In this document: piece by piece, positions 28,130 through 36,151 of the stretch | How the letters are laid out: each line of letters starts with the position of its first letter | Position numbering within the stretch: position 1 is the stretch's first letter | Assembly: GCA_002331025.1 (NCBI GenBank) | Contig: DCYG01000044.1 | Span: 85,871 to 149,870, forward strand | Origin: Firmicutes bacterium UBA2116 | GTDB taxonomy: Bacteria > Bacillota > Clostridia > Tissierellales > Sedimentibacteraceae | Direction: 5' to 3' | Length of the DNA: 64,000 nt | Notes under the pieces: model-generated | Database searches by the model: none | Seen by the model: the letters and a program-made list of their open reading frames with translations, nothing else | What the model was told of the DNA's origin: nothing | Program-made: the position numbers and the translations under genes

Positions 28130-29056
28130 TCATCTCTTCTCACTTTTAATAATATTGACAAAAACATCTTCCAAAGATGGAACTGTTTCCTTTATAGAAC
28201 TTACTATAATTTTATTGTTGAACTTTTCTTTTAATTTTTCAGAGGCATAATCAAGGTCATCCACCACAATATGAAGCCCTTCTCCCAACATATACGCATC
28301 CATTACATATTTTTCTTCAAGAGCTAAATTTCTTGCAATGTGATTTTCATCAGAGTAAACACATAAAATATGCTTGTCAAAATTATTGATAATGTTAGAA
28401 GGAATATCCTTCTTAACTATTCTGCCTTTATCCATAAGACCTACTTCATCACATCTTTCAGCTTCATCCATGTAAGGAGTGCTGACAAATATTGTTGTAC
28501 CTTGTTCTCTCAATTCAAAAAGTATTTTCCAAAATTCCCTTCTCGCCACAGGGTCAACTCCAATAGTAGGTTCATCAAGAAGCAAGTACTTGGGAGTATG
28601 AATCAAGTTGCATGACAATGCCAATTTTTGTTTCATCCCGCCTGAAAGTTGATCTGCTAATTTATATGAATGCTTAGTCAGATTGCTGAATTCCAATAAC
28701 GATTCAATTTTCTCTTTTCTTTCCTGCTTTGATATTTGATAAACTTCTGCGTAAAATTCAAGATTTTCTAAAACAGTAAGATCACCGTACAAACTAAATT
28801 TTTGAGGCATATATCCAATATCCTGTTTTATTTTTTCACTTTCCTTCAGAATATTATAGTTGCCTATTTGAGCTGTTCCACTGTCAGGAACCAAAAGAGA
28901 ACAAAGCATCCTCATTGTTGTTGTCTTTCCGGCTCCGTCAGGACCAACCAATCCGAAAATCGTGTTTTTCTTAACCTGTATTTCTAAATTATCTACGGCA
29001 GTAATATTTCCAAATTTTTTTGTGAGAGAAAATATTTGAATATCATATTCCATCAT
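28130..29056 (-). CDS. ABC transporter ATP-binding protein (first of two)
   Basis: 308 residues with Walker A GPDGAGKTT, signature LSGGMKQKLALS and Walker B YLLLDEPTIGVDP. The H-loop is altered: TTH/STH reads STPYMDEAERC, so the switch histidine is proline. This subunit may be catalytically impaired and pair asymmetrically with the next ATPase, as in RbbA/YbhF-type exporters where two unequal cassettes are fused. Start is ATG-ATG after GAGGAG. It follows the HlyD gene by 12 bp. Confidence 0.92.
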   Translation of the reverse strand: MMEYDIQIFSLTKKFGNITAVDNLEIQVKKNTIFGLVGPDGAGKTTTMRMLCSLLVPDSGTAQIGNYNILKESEKIKQDIGYMPQKFSLYGDLTVLENLEFYAEVYQISKQERKEKIESLLEFSNLTKHSYKLADQLSGGMKQKLALSCNLIHTPKYLLLDEPTIGVDPVARREFWKILFELREQGTTIFVSTPYMDEAERCDEVGLMDKGRIVKKDIPSNIINNFDKHILCVYSDENHIARNLALEEKYVMDAYMLGEGLHIVVDDLDYASEKLKEKFNNKIIVSSIKETVPSLEDVFVNIIKSEKR

Positions 29057-29068
29057 TTCACTCCTCTG

Positions 29069-30295
29069 TTAATTGATCTTTATGTTTATATCAACAGGCA
29101 TGCCCGGTTTTATAGCTCCTTCAGAGCCTGAGGCTTCAACAGTAACCTCAAACACTGTATTTACTCTTTCTTCTTTAGTTTGAATATTCTTTGGAGTAAA
29201 TTCTGCATTATTGTTTATTCTTGTTACCTTTCCTGTATAAACTTTGTCATTATGGGAGTCAATAAATATGCTTGCTTCTTGTCCCACTACTATATATCCA
29301 ATGTTTGCTTCGGATACATATGCCTTTATTTCCGCATTTTCAGGATTGTATATTTCAGCAATCAGCTTACCCATTGAAACAAATTCACCGTTTTTTATTA
29401 ACAAGGAATTAACAATTCCGTCAGCAGGTGATTTTATAATCAATTTATCTAATTCCTTTTTCGTTTGATCAATAATATTCTTTGATTGTTCCAATTGTAC
29501 CTTTGCTACCTCAAGCTGACCTTGCAGCTGGCTGAGTTGAGTATTGCCGTTGGAAATAGCAAGCTCATATCCGGCTTTTGCCTGCAGCATTTTGTTTTCT
29601 GCAGCTTTGACAGTATTTTCTGTTGGACCGGATTTGACTAAATTCAATTGTGCAACAGCGGCATTATGTTGTGCTTCACTGATATTGTAGCTTTTTAATG
29701 CCTCTTCGTACTTGCTTTGAGAAATTATCTGCTGCTCAAACAGTTCAGTGTTTCTGTCTAAATTAGTCTTCATAAAGTCTAAATTTGTTTTCGATTGATT
29801 TACTGCCTCTTCAGCTTGTTTGATTTCATCTGCACTTGCCCCATCCATTACTTTTTTAAATTCTGCCTCTGATGCCAAGTACGCATTTTGAGCTTGCTGC
29901 ACAACGTCAGTATTTTGCAAAGATAAACTGCCGATACTGTTTTCAAGTGCTTCTATATTTTTTTCTGTTATACGGAAATTTATCAGGGCTTGATCATATT
30001 GATTTTTTAAGGTTGTGTTTTCTATAACTGCTATAACGTCACCTTTTTTAAGGCTTTCGCCTTCCTTTGCCATATTTTCCGATACTGTTCCGGTAACTTC
30101 GCTGCTTAAAGCTACAGAGCTGCTCTTTACAACCCCTGAAGCTTCAATATAAGTTCCGTCATCAGCATAAACAATCGCGGAGTCGTTTTTCTGTGCGCTG
30201 TTAAAAATGTATATTGCTATAAGAACAAAAAAAATAACAGCCGGCATAACAATGTATTTCCCTTTTTCATTTAATAAATTTAATACTTTTCTCAT
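29069..30295 (-). CDS. HlyD-family adaptor of the ABC exporter
   Basis: 408 residues. The start at 30295 (MRKVLNLLNEKGKY) is preceded by GGAGG; the open frame extends further but without a binding site. One N-terminal TM anchor (VMPAVIFFVLIAIYIF), a lipoyl half (VTGTVSENMAKEGESLKKGD), a long coiled-coil hairpin (about residues 110-260) and the second lipoyl half (IIKSPADGIVNSLLIKNGE) follow. It heads the six-gene operon. The promoter region has a perfect palindrome likely bound by the divergent Crp/Fnr regulator. Confidence 0.9.
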   Translation of the reverse strand: MRKVLNLLNEKGKYIVMPAVIFFVLIAIYIFNSAQKNDSAIVYADDGTYIEASGVVKSSSVALSSEVTGTVSENMAKEGESLKKGDVIAVIENTTLKNQYDQALINFRITEKNIEALENSIGSLSLQNTDVVQQAQNAYLASEAEFKKVMDGASADEIKQAEEAVNQSKTNLDFMKTNLDRNTELFEQQIISQSKYEEALKSYNISEAQHNAAVAQLNLVKSGPTENTVKAAENKMLQAKAGYELAISNGNTQLSQLQGQLEVAKVQLEQSKNIIDQTKKELDKLIIKSPADGIVNSLLIKNGEFVSMGKLIAEIYNPENAEIKAYVSEANIGYIVVGQEASIFIDSHNDKVYTGKVTRINNNAEFTPKNIQTKEERVNTVFEVTVEASGSEGAIKPGMPVDINIKIN

Positions 30296-30313
30296 AAATT
30301 CCTCCATTAAGTA

Positions 30314-30342
30314 TTGTAAATAAGTCACTTTAAAAATATAAT
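30314..30342 (+). promoter_or_regulatory. Promoter of the Crp/Fnr regulator
   Basis: TTGTAA (30314-30319), a 17-bp spacer and TATAAT (30337-30342). The expected start lies about 15 bp before the 30363-30376 palindrome, so a bound regulator could block its own transcription. Confidence 0.55.
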
Positions 30343-30362
30343 ATAAAACAATAATTAAAACC

Positions 30363-30376
30363 GTTACCATGGTAAC
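30363..30376. promoter_or_regulatory. Perfect palindrome, Crp/Fnr-type operator
   Basis: GTTACCATGGTAAC is exactly self-complementary and sits in the divergent intergenic region. On the minus strand it is centred about 40 bp upstream of a plausible start (TATATT at 30340-30335), the class-II Crp activation position for the HlyD/ABC operon. Confidence 0.6.
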
Positions 30377-30419
30377 TAATTTTAAAAATATATTTAAATA
30401 TAATGAAAAGGGGCTCACT

Positions 30420-31100
30420 ATGGAAGATTTTATAAATCTGCTCAAAAGCATAGATATGTTTAAATGTTTTACTGTCGATGATTTGAAAAATATTTTTATA
30501 AACAACTACAGTGCAAAATATTATACAAAAAATTCTATAATTTATATGCAAAATGAAAAGTGTAAAAGTTTAGATATAATTTTAGAAGGAGCAATCACTA
30601 TACAAAAAATAGATGCTGATGGTAATGTTCTATCTATTAATGATTTCACAAATGGGGATGTTATCGGAGAAAATTTGCTTTTTTCTATAGACAATAAGTA
30701 TCCAAATACTGTATTAGCAAAAAGCAATGTTAAAATATTGCATATTGATAAAAAGCTTATACTTCAATTATGCCAAACCAATGAATGCTTTTTAATCAAT
30801 TTCTTGCGGTCCTTGTCCGGAAAAGCATTGTTTTTGTCAAATAAAATCGCCTCTTTAACAATGAAAACATTACGGCAATGCATAATTGAATTTTTATTAT
30901 TTGAGTATAACGTACAAAAAACCAATAAAATCAAACTGAATATGACAAAAAAAGAACTAGCTGACAAAATCGGTGTTCAGCGAACTTCCCTTTCAAGAGA
31001 ATTAAATAAAATGCAGAAAGATAATCTTATTGATTTCAATAATAAATATATAATCATAAAAGATGTAGAATTATTGAATGAGCTGCATATAGAAAGTTAG
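30420..31100 (+). CDS. Crp/Fnr-family transcriptional regulator
   Basis: 226 residues. Start ATG 30420 follows AAGGGG; the open frame extends upstream through the operator without a binding site. An N-terminal cyclic-nucleotide-binding-like beta-roll (GDVIGENLLFS) and a C-terminal winged helix with recognition helix KELADKIGVQRTSLSRELNK are present. The cysteines are scattered and do not form an FNR-type iron-sulfur motif, and the cAMP phosphate-binding arginine is not evident, so the signal is unknown. It is divergent from the ABC exporter operon and probably controls it together with itself. Confidence 0.88.
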   Translation: MEDFINLLKSIDMFKCFTVDDLKNIFINNYSAKYYTKNSIIYMQNEKCKSLDIILEGAITIQKIDADGNVLSINDFTNGDVIGENLLFSIDNKYPNTVLAKSNVKILHIDKKLILQLCQTNECFLINFLRSLSGKALFLSNKIASLTMKTLRQCIIEFLLFEYNVQKTNKIKLNMTKKELADKIGVQRTSLSRELNKMQKDNLIDFNNKYIIIKDVELLNELHIES

Positions 31101-31259
31101 TTGATTTACAAATTGTCGAATTTGTAAGAATTATTGTCAATTCCATTATATTGTCTATTGTGTTAATACGATAAAAATATATAATTTAAATTAAGAATAC
31201 TTTTAGTATTTTAAATTCTTTATTCCCCCAAACTCCTATGAAATTGTTTAAGGGGATGT

Positions 31260-31307
31260 AATAGCGAGCATATTTAAAAGCTTAGCTTAGAACATATGCT
31301 CGCTATT
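31260..31307 (+). terminator. Hairpin after the Crp/Fnr gene
   Basis: AATAGCGAGCATAT and ATATGCTCGCTATT form a 14-bp perfect stem with a 20-nt loop. The following U-run is weak, so it may be a terminator or an mRNA-stabilising hairpin. Confidence 0.5.
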
Positions 31308-31347
31308 GTAATTTAAAAGACTTACATTTGATTGTGAGGGGATTTGT

Positions 31348-31800
31348 GTGGAAAGTGCAATTTTTGAAAATATACAGAATATAGATGAAAAGCTTGATAA
31401 TTTTGTAATTTTACAAATTAACAGCAATGATAATTCATATAAACAAATTTCCATTGAAGATTTCTTAGAAAAATTAAATAATATCGAATTAAAATCACAA
31501 AAAAACAAAAATGTAATTAATTATGGATTATTAACTATAAATACTGACAGTTCCGAAGTATACAGAGATAATGTAAAAATCGACTTGTCCCCAAAAGAAT
31601 ATAAAATGTTTCATCTTTTTATTGATAATAAAGGAAAGATTTTAACAAATGAACAAATAATTAACTGTGTGTGGGGTATAGCCTATGCTAATGCAGGAAT
31701 GCTGAGGGTCGCTATTAAAAGATTGCGTAACAAAGTAGACCCGGACAATAAATATTTAAAGACTATAAGAGGCAAAGGATATATGTTAACAGACATTTAA
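31348..31800 (+). CDS. Stand-alone OmpR/PhoB-type winged-helix protein
   Basis: 150 residues starting at GTG 31348 after GAGGGG. The C-terminal about 100 residues are a Trans_reg_C DNA-binding domain (LSPKEYKMFHLFIDNKGKIL, RVAIKRLRNKVDPD, TIRGKGYML). The N-terminal about 50 residues are not a receiver domain: there are no acidic pocket or conserved lysine, only a short charged helical segment. No histidine kinase is nearby. It may bind DNA constitutively or be controlled through its N-terminus. It is followed 29 bp downstream by a TetR-like gene, possibly co-transcribed. Confidence 0.82.
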   Translation: MESAIFENIQNIDEKLDNFVILQINSNDNSYKQISIEDFLEKLNNIELKSQKNKNVINYGLLTINTDSSEVYRDNVKIDLSPKEYKMFHLFIDNKGKILTNEQIINCVWGIAYANAGMLRVAIKRLRNKVDPDNKYLKTIRGKGYMLTDI

Positions 31801-31829
31801 TAATCTTACATTAGTAAGGAGGATAAAAC

Positions 31830-32411
31830 GTGGCACACTCAATAATGACAGAAATGACTAAATTAATACTCTCTAAATCTTTAAAAAAATTATTAAGTAA
31901 GAAACCATTAAACAAAATAACTGTAAAGGATATTGTCAGTGACTGCAAATTAACAAGACAAACTTTTTATTATCACTTTCAGGATATTTTTGAATTGCTT
32001 GATTGGACATATAAAAATGAAATAGGTCATATTTTAGAAGATGCTAATAATAGTAGTTGGGACATAGTTATTAAAGGCATATTAAGCTATATTAAAGATA
32101 ACAAATCAATGTTCACATATACTATTCAATCCGTTGGACGTGAGCATTTTGAACAAGCTGTTTATCCTAACTTATATGAATTCAGTAAAAATAAAATTTA
32201 TAAAGCTTCTTCGGAATTAGAAATTCCTTTAGATAAAATTCACTTTTTAGCTAATTTACAAACTATCACGTTATTATCTGTTATAATCCAATGGGCAAAT
32301 AACGGTATGAAAGAAAACATTGATGAAATTGTTCAAATGCTGGACATGACTTTAAACTCAGCAATGTCGAATATTCTTCAAGAATACGAATCTGAATCCT
32401 CTAATTGTTAA
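31830..32411 (+). CDS. TetR/AcrR-family regulator (DhaS-like)
   Basis: 193 residues, GTG start 31830 after AAGGAGG. The N-terminal helix-turn-helix reads NKITVKDIVSDCKLTRQTFY then YHFQDIFELLDW. This YYHF-type with a C-terminal domain of the TetR_C_8/DhaS group differs from the two RND-operon TetR proteins here. No target gene is adjacent: the next gene to the right lies across the probable insertion boundary of a mobile element, which may have separated it from its original neighbour. Confidence 0.85.
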   Translation: MAHSIMTEMTKLILSKSLKKLLSKKPLNKITVKDIVSDCKLTRQTFYYHFQDIFELLDWTYKNEIGHILEDANNSSWDIVIKGILSYIKDNKSMFTYTIQSVGREHFEQAVYPNLYEFSKNKIYKASSELEIPLDKIHFLANLQTITLLSVIIQWANNGMKENIDEIVQMLDMTLNSAMSNILQEYESESSNC

Positions 32412-32452
32412 ACCCCCTAATATTAAGAGTCAATCTTCATAGGGATATAATG

Positions 32453-32460
32453 TGAACCCC
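32453..32460. other. Candidate left attachment site of the mobile element
   Basis: TGAACCCC lies between the chromosomal TetR gene and the rSAM gene that ends the island operon. The same 8 bp occur at 44874-44881 just beyond the recombinase gene. Left of it, CATAGGG (32438-32444) and CCCTATG (32458-32464) make an inverted repeat around the site. An 8-bp match may be chance. Confidence 0.35.
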
Positions 32461-32487
32461 TATGGCAAACAGGTACGGAAAAGCATA

Positions 32488-32514
32488 GCCGGACAGGAGA
32501 AATTCCTGTCCGGC
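32488..32514 (-). terminator. GC-rich hairpin at the end of the cargo operon
   Basis: GCCGGACAGGA and TCCTGTCCGGC form an 11-bp stem with loop GAAAT. It lies about 80 bp after the rSAM stop on the minus strand; the U-run is poor on both sides. Confidence 0.5.
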
Positions 32515-32596
32515 CATATTATTAAGTCATCACAATATTTATCCAAATCTGTATCTTGATGTGAATGCAAATACAAGTTTAATCGCTAGTGAACAG

Positions 32597-34537
32597 TTAG
32601 AGGCTTTGCTCGTATCGCTTTATACGGTAATATTGGAGGACTTCATTGATATCTGAATCATTGGTAGAAATCCTTTCTTCGGTAAATATGTTGTCATAAA
32701 TTATCCTCTCAGCCTGCTTTTTTTGTTCTGGGGTTAACGCCCTGAACTTTCTACGCCATTCATCAGTCATATCACCATAACGATCAACATCCTCTGCCTT
32801 AAGTTTTTTTGTTCCACCATTTGCTAAATAGGCTTCGTAGGCTTTACGGTCAAACTTGTATCTCTCAATGATAAACGCCTCTGGCATAAGAAGTATTTCA
32901 TGAAACTGTTCGAGAGTTTTTCCAAATGCTGCCTCAAAAAAGTTTTTACCACGTCCTATTTTTCCATGTGTAGAGTTTAGTACAGCTTGTATCGCACGAA
33001 TAAATTTTCTATTCCACGCCGTTCCTGTGAAGTTCCGATTGTCAAAATAATCAGGGTCATCAATCGGATGATATTTCATCGGAAACGAGTAAATATTGAC
33101 CTTCAAATCCTCACAGAGTTTTATGTTCATCTGTAAGCGCAGGTATAACTCATCCGGGGTATCATCGTCTGTGTTGTAAAGCAGGTAATTAGACAAATTC
33201 CGTATGCCATATTTTGCTGCAAGTTTAACAGCGTCCTCATAGACTTCCCTCATTGGCCTACTGTTTGGTTTCTGTGGGTCAACACCCCAATGGTCGAATG
33301 CAATACGCAACGGACGAATATTCACCTCGGCAATTTTCTTCATTTTTTCATCTGTCATCAGTCGGGCATCAACACCTTGATTGAAATCAATGTAGCGAGC
33401 ACGGCCACGACTTGTACTTAGCTTGCTAAAAATATGTTTTTCATATAATGCTTCAAATGTTCGATCAAACTCTAAGACAGATGTTGCTGTCGCTGTGTCG
33501 GCATAGAGAAGCCCTAATGCCTCACGAGAGTTATAAAACTCGCCTTGTTCAGTTTCAGATAGCTTCTCTGATACACTGTCATAGAATTTTATTGCTTTTC
33601 GGACATAAGCCTTTGCATTGTAATTGTTGCAAATATTTTCAATGGCTATTGTATATTCGTTGGGGGGATTATACATTGCGCCCATGCCAAATCCCAGTTC
33701 CTTTATTTCGTCAATAATTTGATTAAATGAACGTGATGCGAATACATTATTGTCGAGCAGTAGCAAATCTTTCTGCGCCCCGAATCTTTGGATGGTTTGT
33801 TCAATTTGTCCTTCGATGCTAATACGCTGGCAGTATTTTGGTTCAAGTCTTGGAACAGCACAAAAAGAGCAGCGATTAACACAGCCTCGTGTCATATAAC
33901 CGAAATAGGCATTACTTGCGGGATACTTATAATCAATTTCTTCAAGTATAGAGTAATCCAGCGGCAATTCGTCAATTATGACTTCGCTGTCTAAGTCTAT
34001 CTGTCCGGGTCTGTCAAGCAGCGCACCACCTCTGTCATTGATATACGGCTCTATGCCTGTCGCCTTTTCTATTTCGTTAGGCAGTATAGTCGAAGCAATG
34101 CCTCCAATAAGAATTCTTCCGTCTTCGAAAACAAATTTTTTTGCAGCATTTATTGTATCAACAGTTTCTTTCCAATAAAATGTGAAAAGTGTAGTAATGC
34201 CTACTATATCAAATTTAGGGTAATCTCCCGCCTTATACCTCGCTCTTGCATTACGGAGACCTTGCTCTCCTACAAACTCAGGAATGGCCCTCAAGGGGGC
34301 AAGCTTTCCAGTCTTAATATGTTGACGCATTAGGTTAGTATACTCACCAAGAGTAATATCGTAAGCTTCTACCCAAAATTCTTCAAATAATAACTCGACC
34401 GCTAAATCGCGCATATCCCCTTTGAAAAAACGCACTTCATCACCACGGCTACGAAAGTATGTTGCAAGCTTCATTAGTCCCATAGGGGGATATTTATTTT
34501 TATAATTAGGTTCAATCAGTAGCACTTTACGTGGCAT
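32597..34537 (-). CDS. Radical SAM protein with B12-binding-like N-domain (cargo operon)
   Basis: 646 residues. The N-terminal part (VLLIEPN, PPMGLMKLATYFRSRGDEV, ILIGGIAST) resembles the Rossmann-like B12-binding domain of class-B radical SAM enzymes but lacks the DxHxxG cobalt-ligand motif. The radical SAM core follows with cluster ligands C219-x3-C223-x2-C226 (GCVNRCSFC) and LLLLDNNVFAS. The core is interrupted by a helical insertion (about residues 290-380). The substrate is unknown; such enzymes methylate, thiolate or rearrange nucleic acids, peptides or lipids. Its ATG overlaps the stop of the Hsp90-like gene, so it is coupled to that operon. It is not viperin-like: the viperin CxxxCNYKC motif is absent. 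Confidence 0.85.
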   Translation of the reverse strand: MPRKVLLIEPNYKNKYPPMGLMKLATYFRSRGDEVRFFKGDMRDLAVELLFEEFWVEAYDITLGEYTNLMRQHIKTGKLAPLRAIPEFVGEQGLRNARARYKAGDYPKFDIVGITTLFTFYWKETVDTINAAKKFVFEDGRILIGGIASTILPNEIEKATGIEPYINDRGGALLDRPGQIDLDSEVIIDELPLDYSILEEIDYKYPASNAYFGYMTRGCVNRCSFCAVPRLEPKYCQRISIEGQIEQTIQRFGAQKDLLLLDNNVFASRSFNQIIDEIKELGFGMGAMYNPPNEYTIAIENICNNYNAKAYVRKAIKFYDSVSEKLSETEQGEFYNSREALGLLYADTATATSVLEFDRTFEALYEKHIFSKLSTSRGRARYIDFNQGVDARLMTDEKMKKIAEVNIRPLRIAFDHWGVDPQKPNSRPMREVYEDAVKLAAKYGIRNLSNYLLYNTDDDTPDELYLRLQMNIKLCEDLKVNIYSFPMKYHPIDDPDYFDNRNFTGTAWNRKFIRAIQAVLNSTHGKIGRGKNFFEAAFGKTLEQFHEILLMPEAFIIERYKFDRKAYEAYLANGGTKKLKAEDVDRYGDMTDEWRRKFRALTPEQKKQAERIIYDNIFTEERISTNDSDINEVLQYYRIKRYEQSL

Positions 34538-36135
34538 TATAGAAGCTCCTCCTCGATCATCGTAATAATTGCTTGAGCAGTAGGAGCATCGGCAATGCGC
34601 TTGATAATTTTACATATTTCACTCACTGATACAAGTTTTTCCTCTTTTTCACTGGATGTTGAAGGAGATTCAGCTACCGTTGATGTAGATACAACTTTCG
34701 GAAGTGTTTTGGGGGGCGTGTAGGTTGTTTTAGGCAATGTAACCTGTTTAGGTTGCTTTGCGCGCTTTTCATCATTAGCTTTAATAATTTCGCTGACAAC
34801 AACCTCTACCGTTCCAAATTCATTCGCATCAAGCTTTGATTCAGTTTTTTCACGAATTTTTGCTAACTCCTGTGTAGCATTATCTGCCTCCCTTTCTGCA
34901 CGTTTCAACTTAGCTTTCTGCTCATCAGAAGCATCTCCACCAGAAGCCAATATTGTAGAAATTTCAGCTTTTATTTGTTTAGCTTTTTCAATTTTATCAT
35001 ATTTGCTGTTTATATTTGACCCAGCCTTGTAAATACGGCTTAAATCATCGTTGAAAAAACTCGACAATAAACGTTCAAATGTCAATCGAGCCTTATTCTC
35101 ATTGAAATAATCGCGTTGAGAATTGGGGATGAGATCTTTGGCAATAGCAAATACTTCACCTATAAAATAATTTTGTCCTCTATCCTCCTTAAACAGTTTT
35201 TGGAGCGAATCATCATTGCCAATTTGAATATTCTGAGTACGCAGACGTATTCCGCGCATTTGATTGTCTTTTTTTAGTACTCCTTGAAACCGTGATATTC
35301 CAAACCACAGCCAAGCTATAAGATTTCCATCATCATCTCTAAAATCTTTAAAATCAACATCAGTAATACTGTCCTCGCCCTTGCTCGTTGTAAAAGACGG
35401 TGTATATTTCTTCAAAATGTGCTCTCCGTTGACAGACACATTGTACTCTTGAATAGGTTGTTCTACAACTTCTGCGTGTTTATGTATGGTGCTCCTAAAT
35501 CGGAAGGCGGTTGAATACCCAACAGGAGCCACAAAGGACAAGTAGTCTTTAACTTGCTGTAATGAACACAGTTCAGTATGGACATCACGAATTTCGAACA
35601 ATTCAACTTTGAAATAGTGCTTATCGATAGCTTTTGTTTTATTCTGAGTGAATTTCACTGTTTCTGTAAGTACCTCATCAACTGTATAATGCGCTTTATG
35701 AGAGTTATGCTCGTCCATCATTTGTCGCATTTTTTCAGCATTGCATGTCATAACAGACTCCACATTTTCACCTTCAGCTTTTGATGTGAAAACAAGAGTT
35801 TTGCAATAACCTAATCCACACCAATGACCTATTCCACGGAATCCTTTATCTTCACCAAGTGTTTTGGATGATTCACCAATACTATACAATGTTTTTCTAA
35901 AAATAGACGCACTAATACCAGTGGCATTATCCTCAATACAGACAGAGCGATTGATATCATCAATCCACAATTCTACCTGCCCTTCGTTTTCGGTGAGTAG
36001 ACCGTTCTTGACAGCAATATCTATTTGGTCGCACGAGTTTTGAATGTACTCACGAAAGATAACTCTTGAATCACGGTACATACCTGTAGTAAGTATCTCG
36101 AGTATATTGACCCCAATAATCACATTATCTTGCAT
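34537..36135 (-). CDS. Hsp90-like GHKL ATPase (cargo operon)
   Basis: 532 residues. The N-terminal Bergerat ATP site is complete: N-box FREYIQNSCDQID, G1 DNATGIS, G2 GFRGIGHWCGLGY. A middle domain similar in size to HtpG follows. The C-terminus differs from HtpG: a charged coiled coil (about residues 375-430), a Pro/Thr/Ser-rich linker and a short end domain replace the dimerisation domain. It is therefore a specialised Hsp90/MORC-like ATPase rather than the housekeeping chaperone. It begins 16 bp after HerA and overlaps the rSAM gene. ATP-driven clamp closure acting on DNA or on the partner proteins is a reasonable guess. Confidence 0.85.
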   Translation of the reverse strand: MQDNVIIGVNILEILTTGMYRDSRVIFREYIQNSCDQIDIAVKNGLLTENEGQVELWIDDINRSVCIEDNATGISASIFRKTLYSIGESSKTLGEDKGFRGIGHWCGLGYCKTLVFTSKAEGENVESVMTCNAEKMRQMMDEHNSHKAHYTVDEVLTETVKFTQNKTKAIDKHYFKVELFEIRDVHTELCSLQQVKDYLSFVAPVGYSTAFRFRSTIHKHAEVVEQPIQEYNVSVNGEHILKKYTPSFTTSKGEDSITDVDFKDFRDDDGNLIAWLWFGISRFQGVLKKDNQMRGIRLRTQNIQIGNDDSLQKLFKEDRGQNYFIGEVFAIAKDLIPNSQRDYFNENKARLTFERLLSSFFNDDLSRIYKAGSNINSKYDKIEKAKQIKAEISTILASGGDASDEQKAKLKRAEREADNATQELAKIREKTESKLDANEFGTVEVVVSEIIKANDEKRAKQPKQVTLPKTTYTPPKTLPKVVSTSTVAESPSTSSEKEEKLVSVSEICKIIKRIADAPTAQAIITMIEEELL

Positions 36136-36151
36136 TCTAATTCTCTCCTAA

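Noticed and set aside
32597..34537. Prokaryotic viperin
   Set aside because: The cluster motif is CVNRCSFC without the viperin NYKC wording, the protein is far longer, and it has an N-terminal B12-like domain.
34537..36135. Housekeeping HtpG chaperone
   Set aside because: The ATP site is Hsp90-like, but the C-terminal dimerisation domain is replaced by a coiled coil and a Pro/Thr-rich linker, and the gene is inside the cargo operon.
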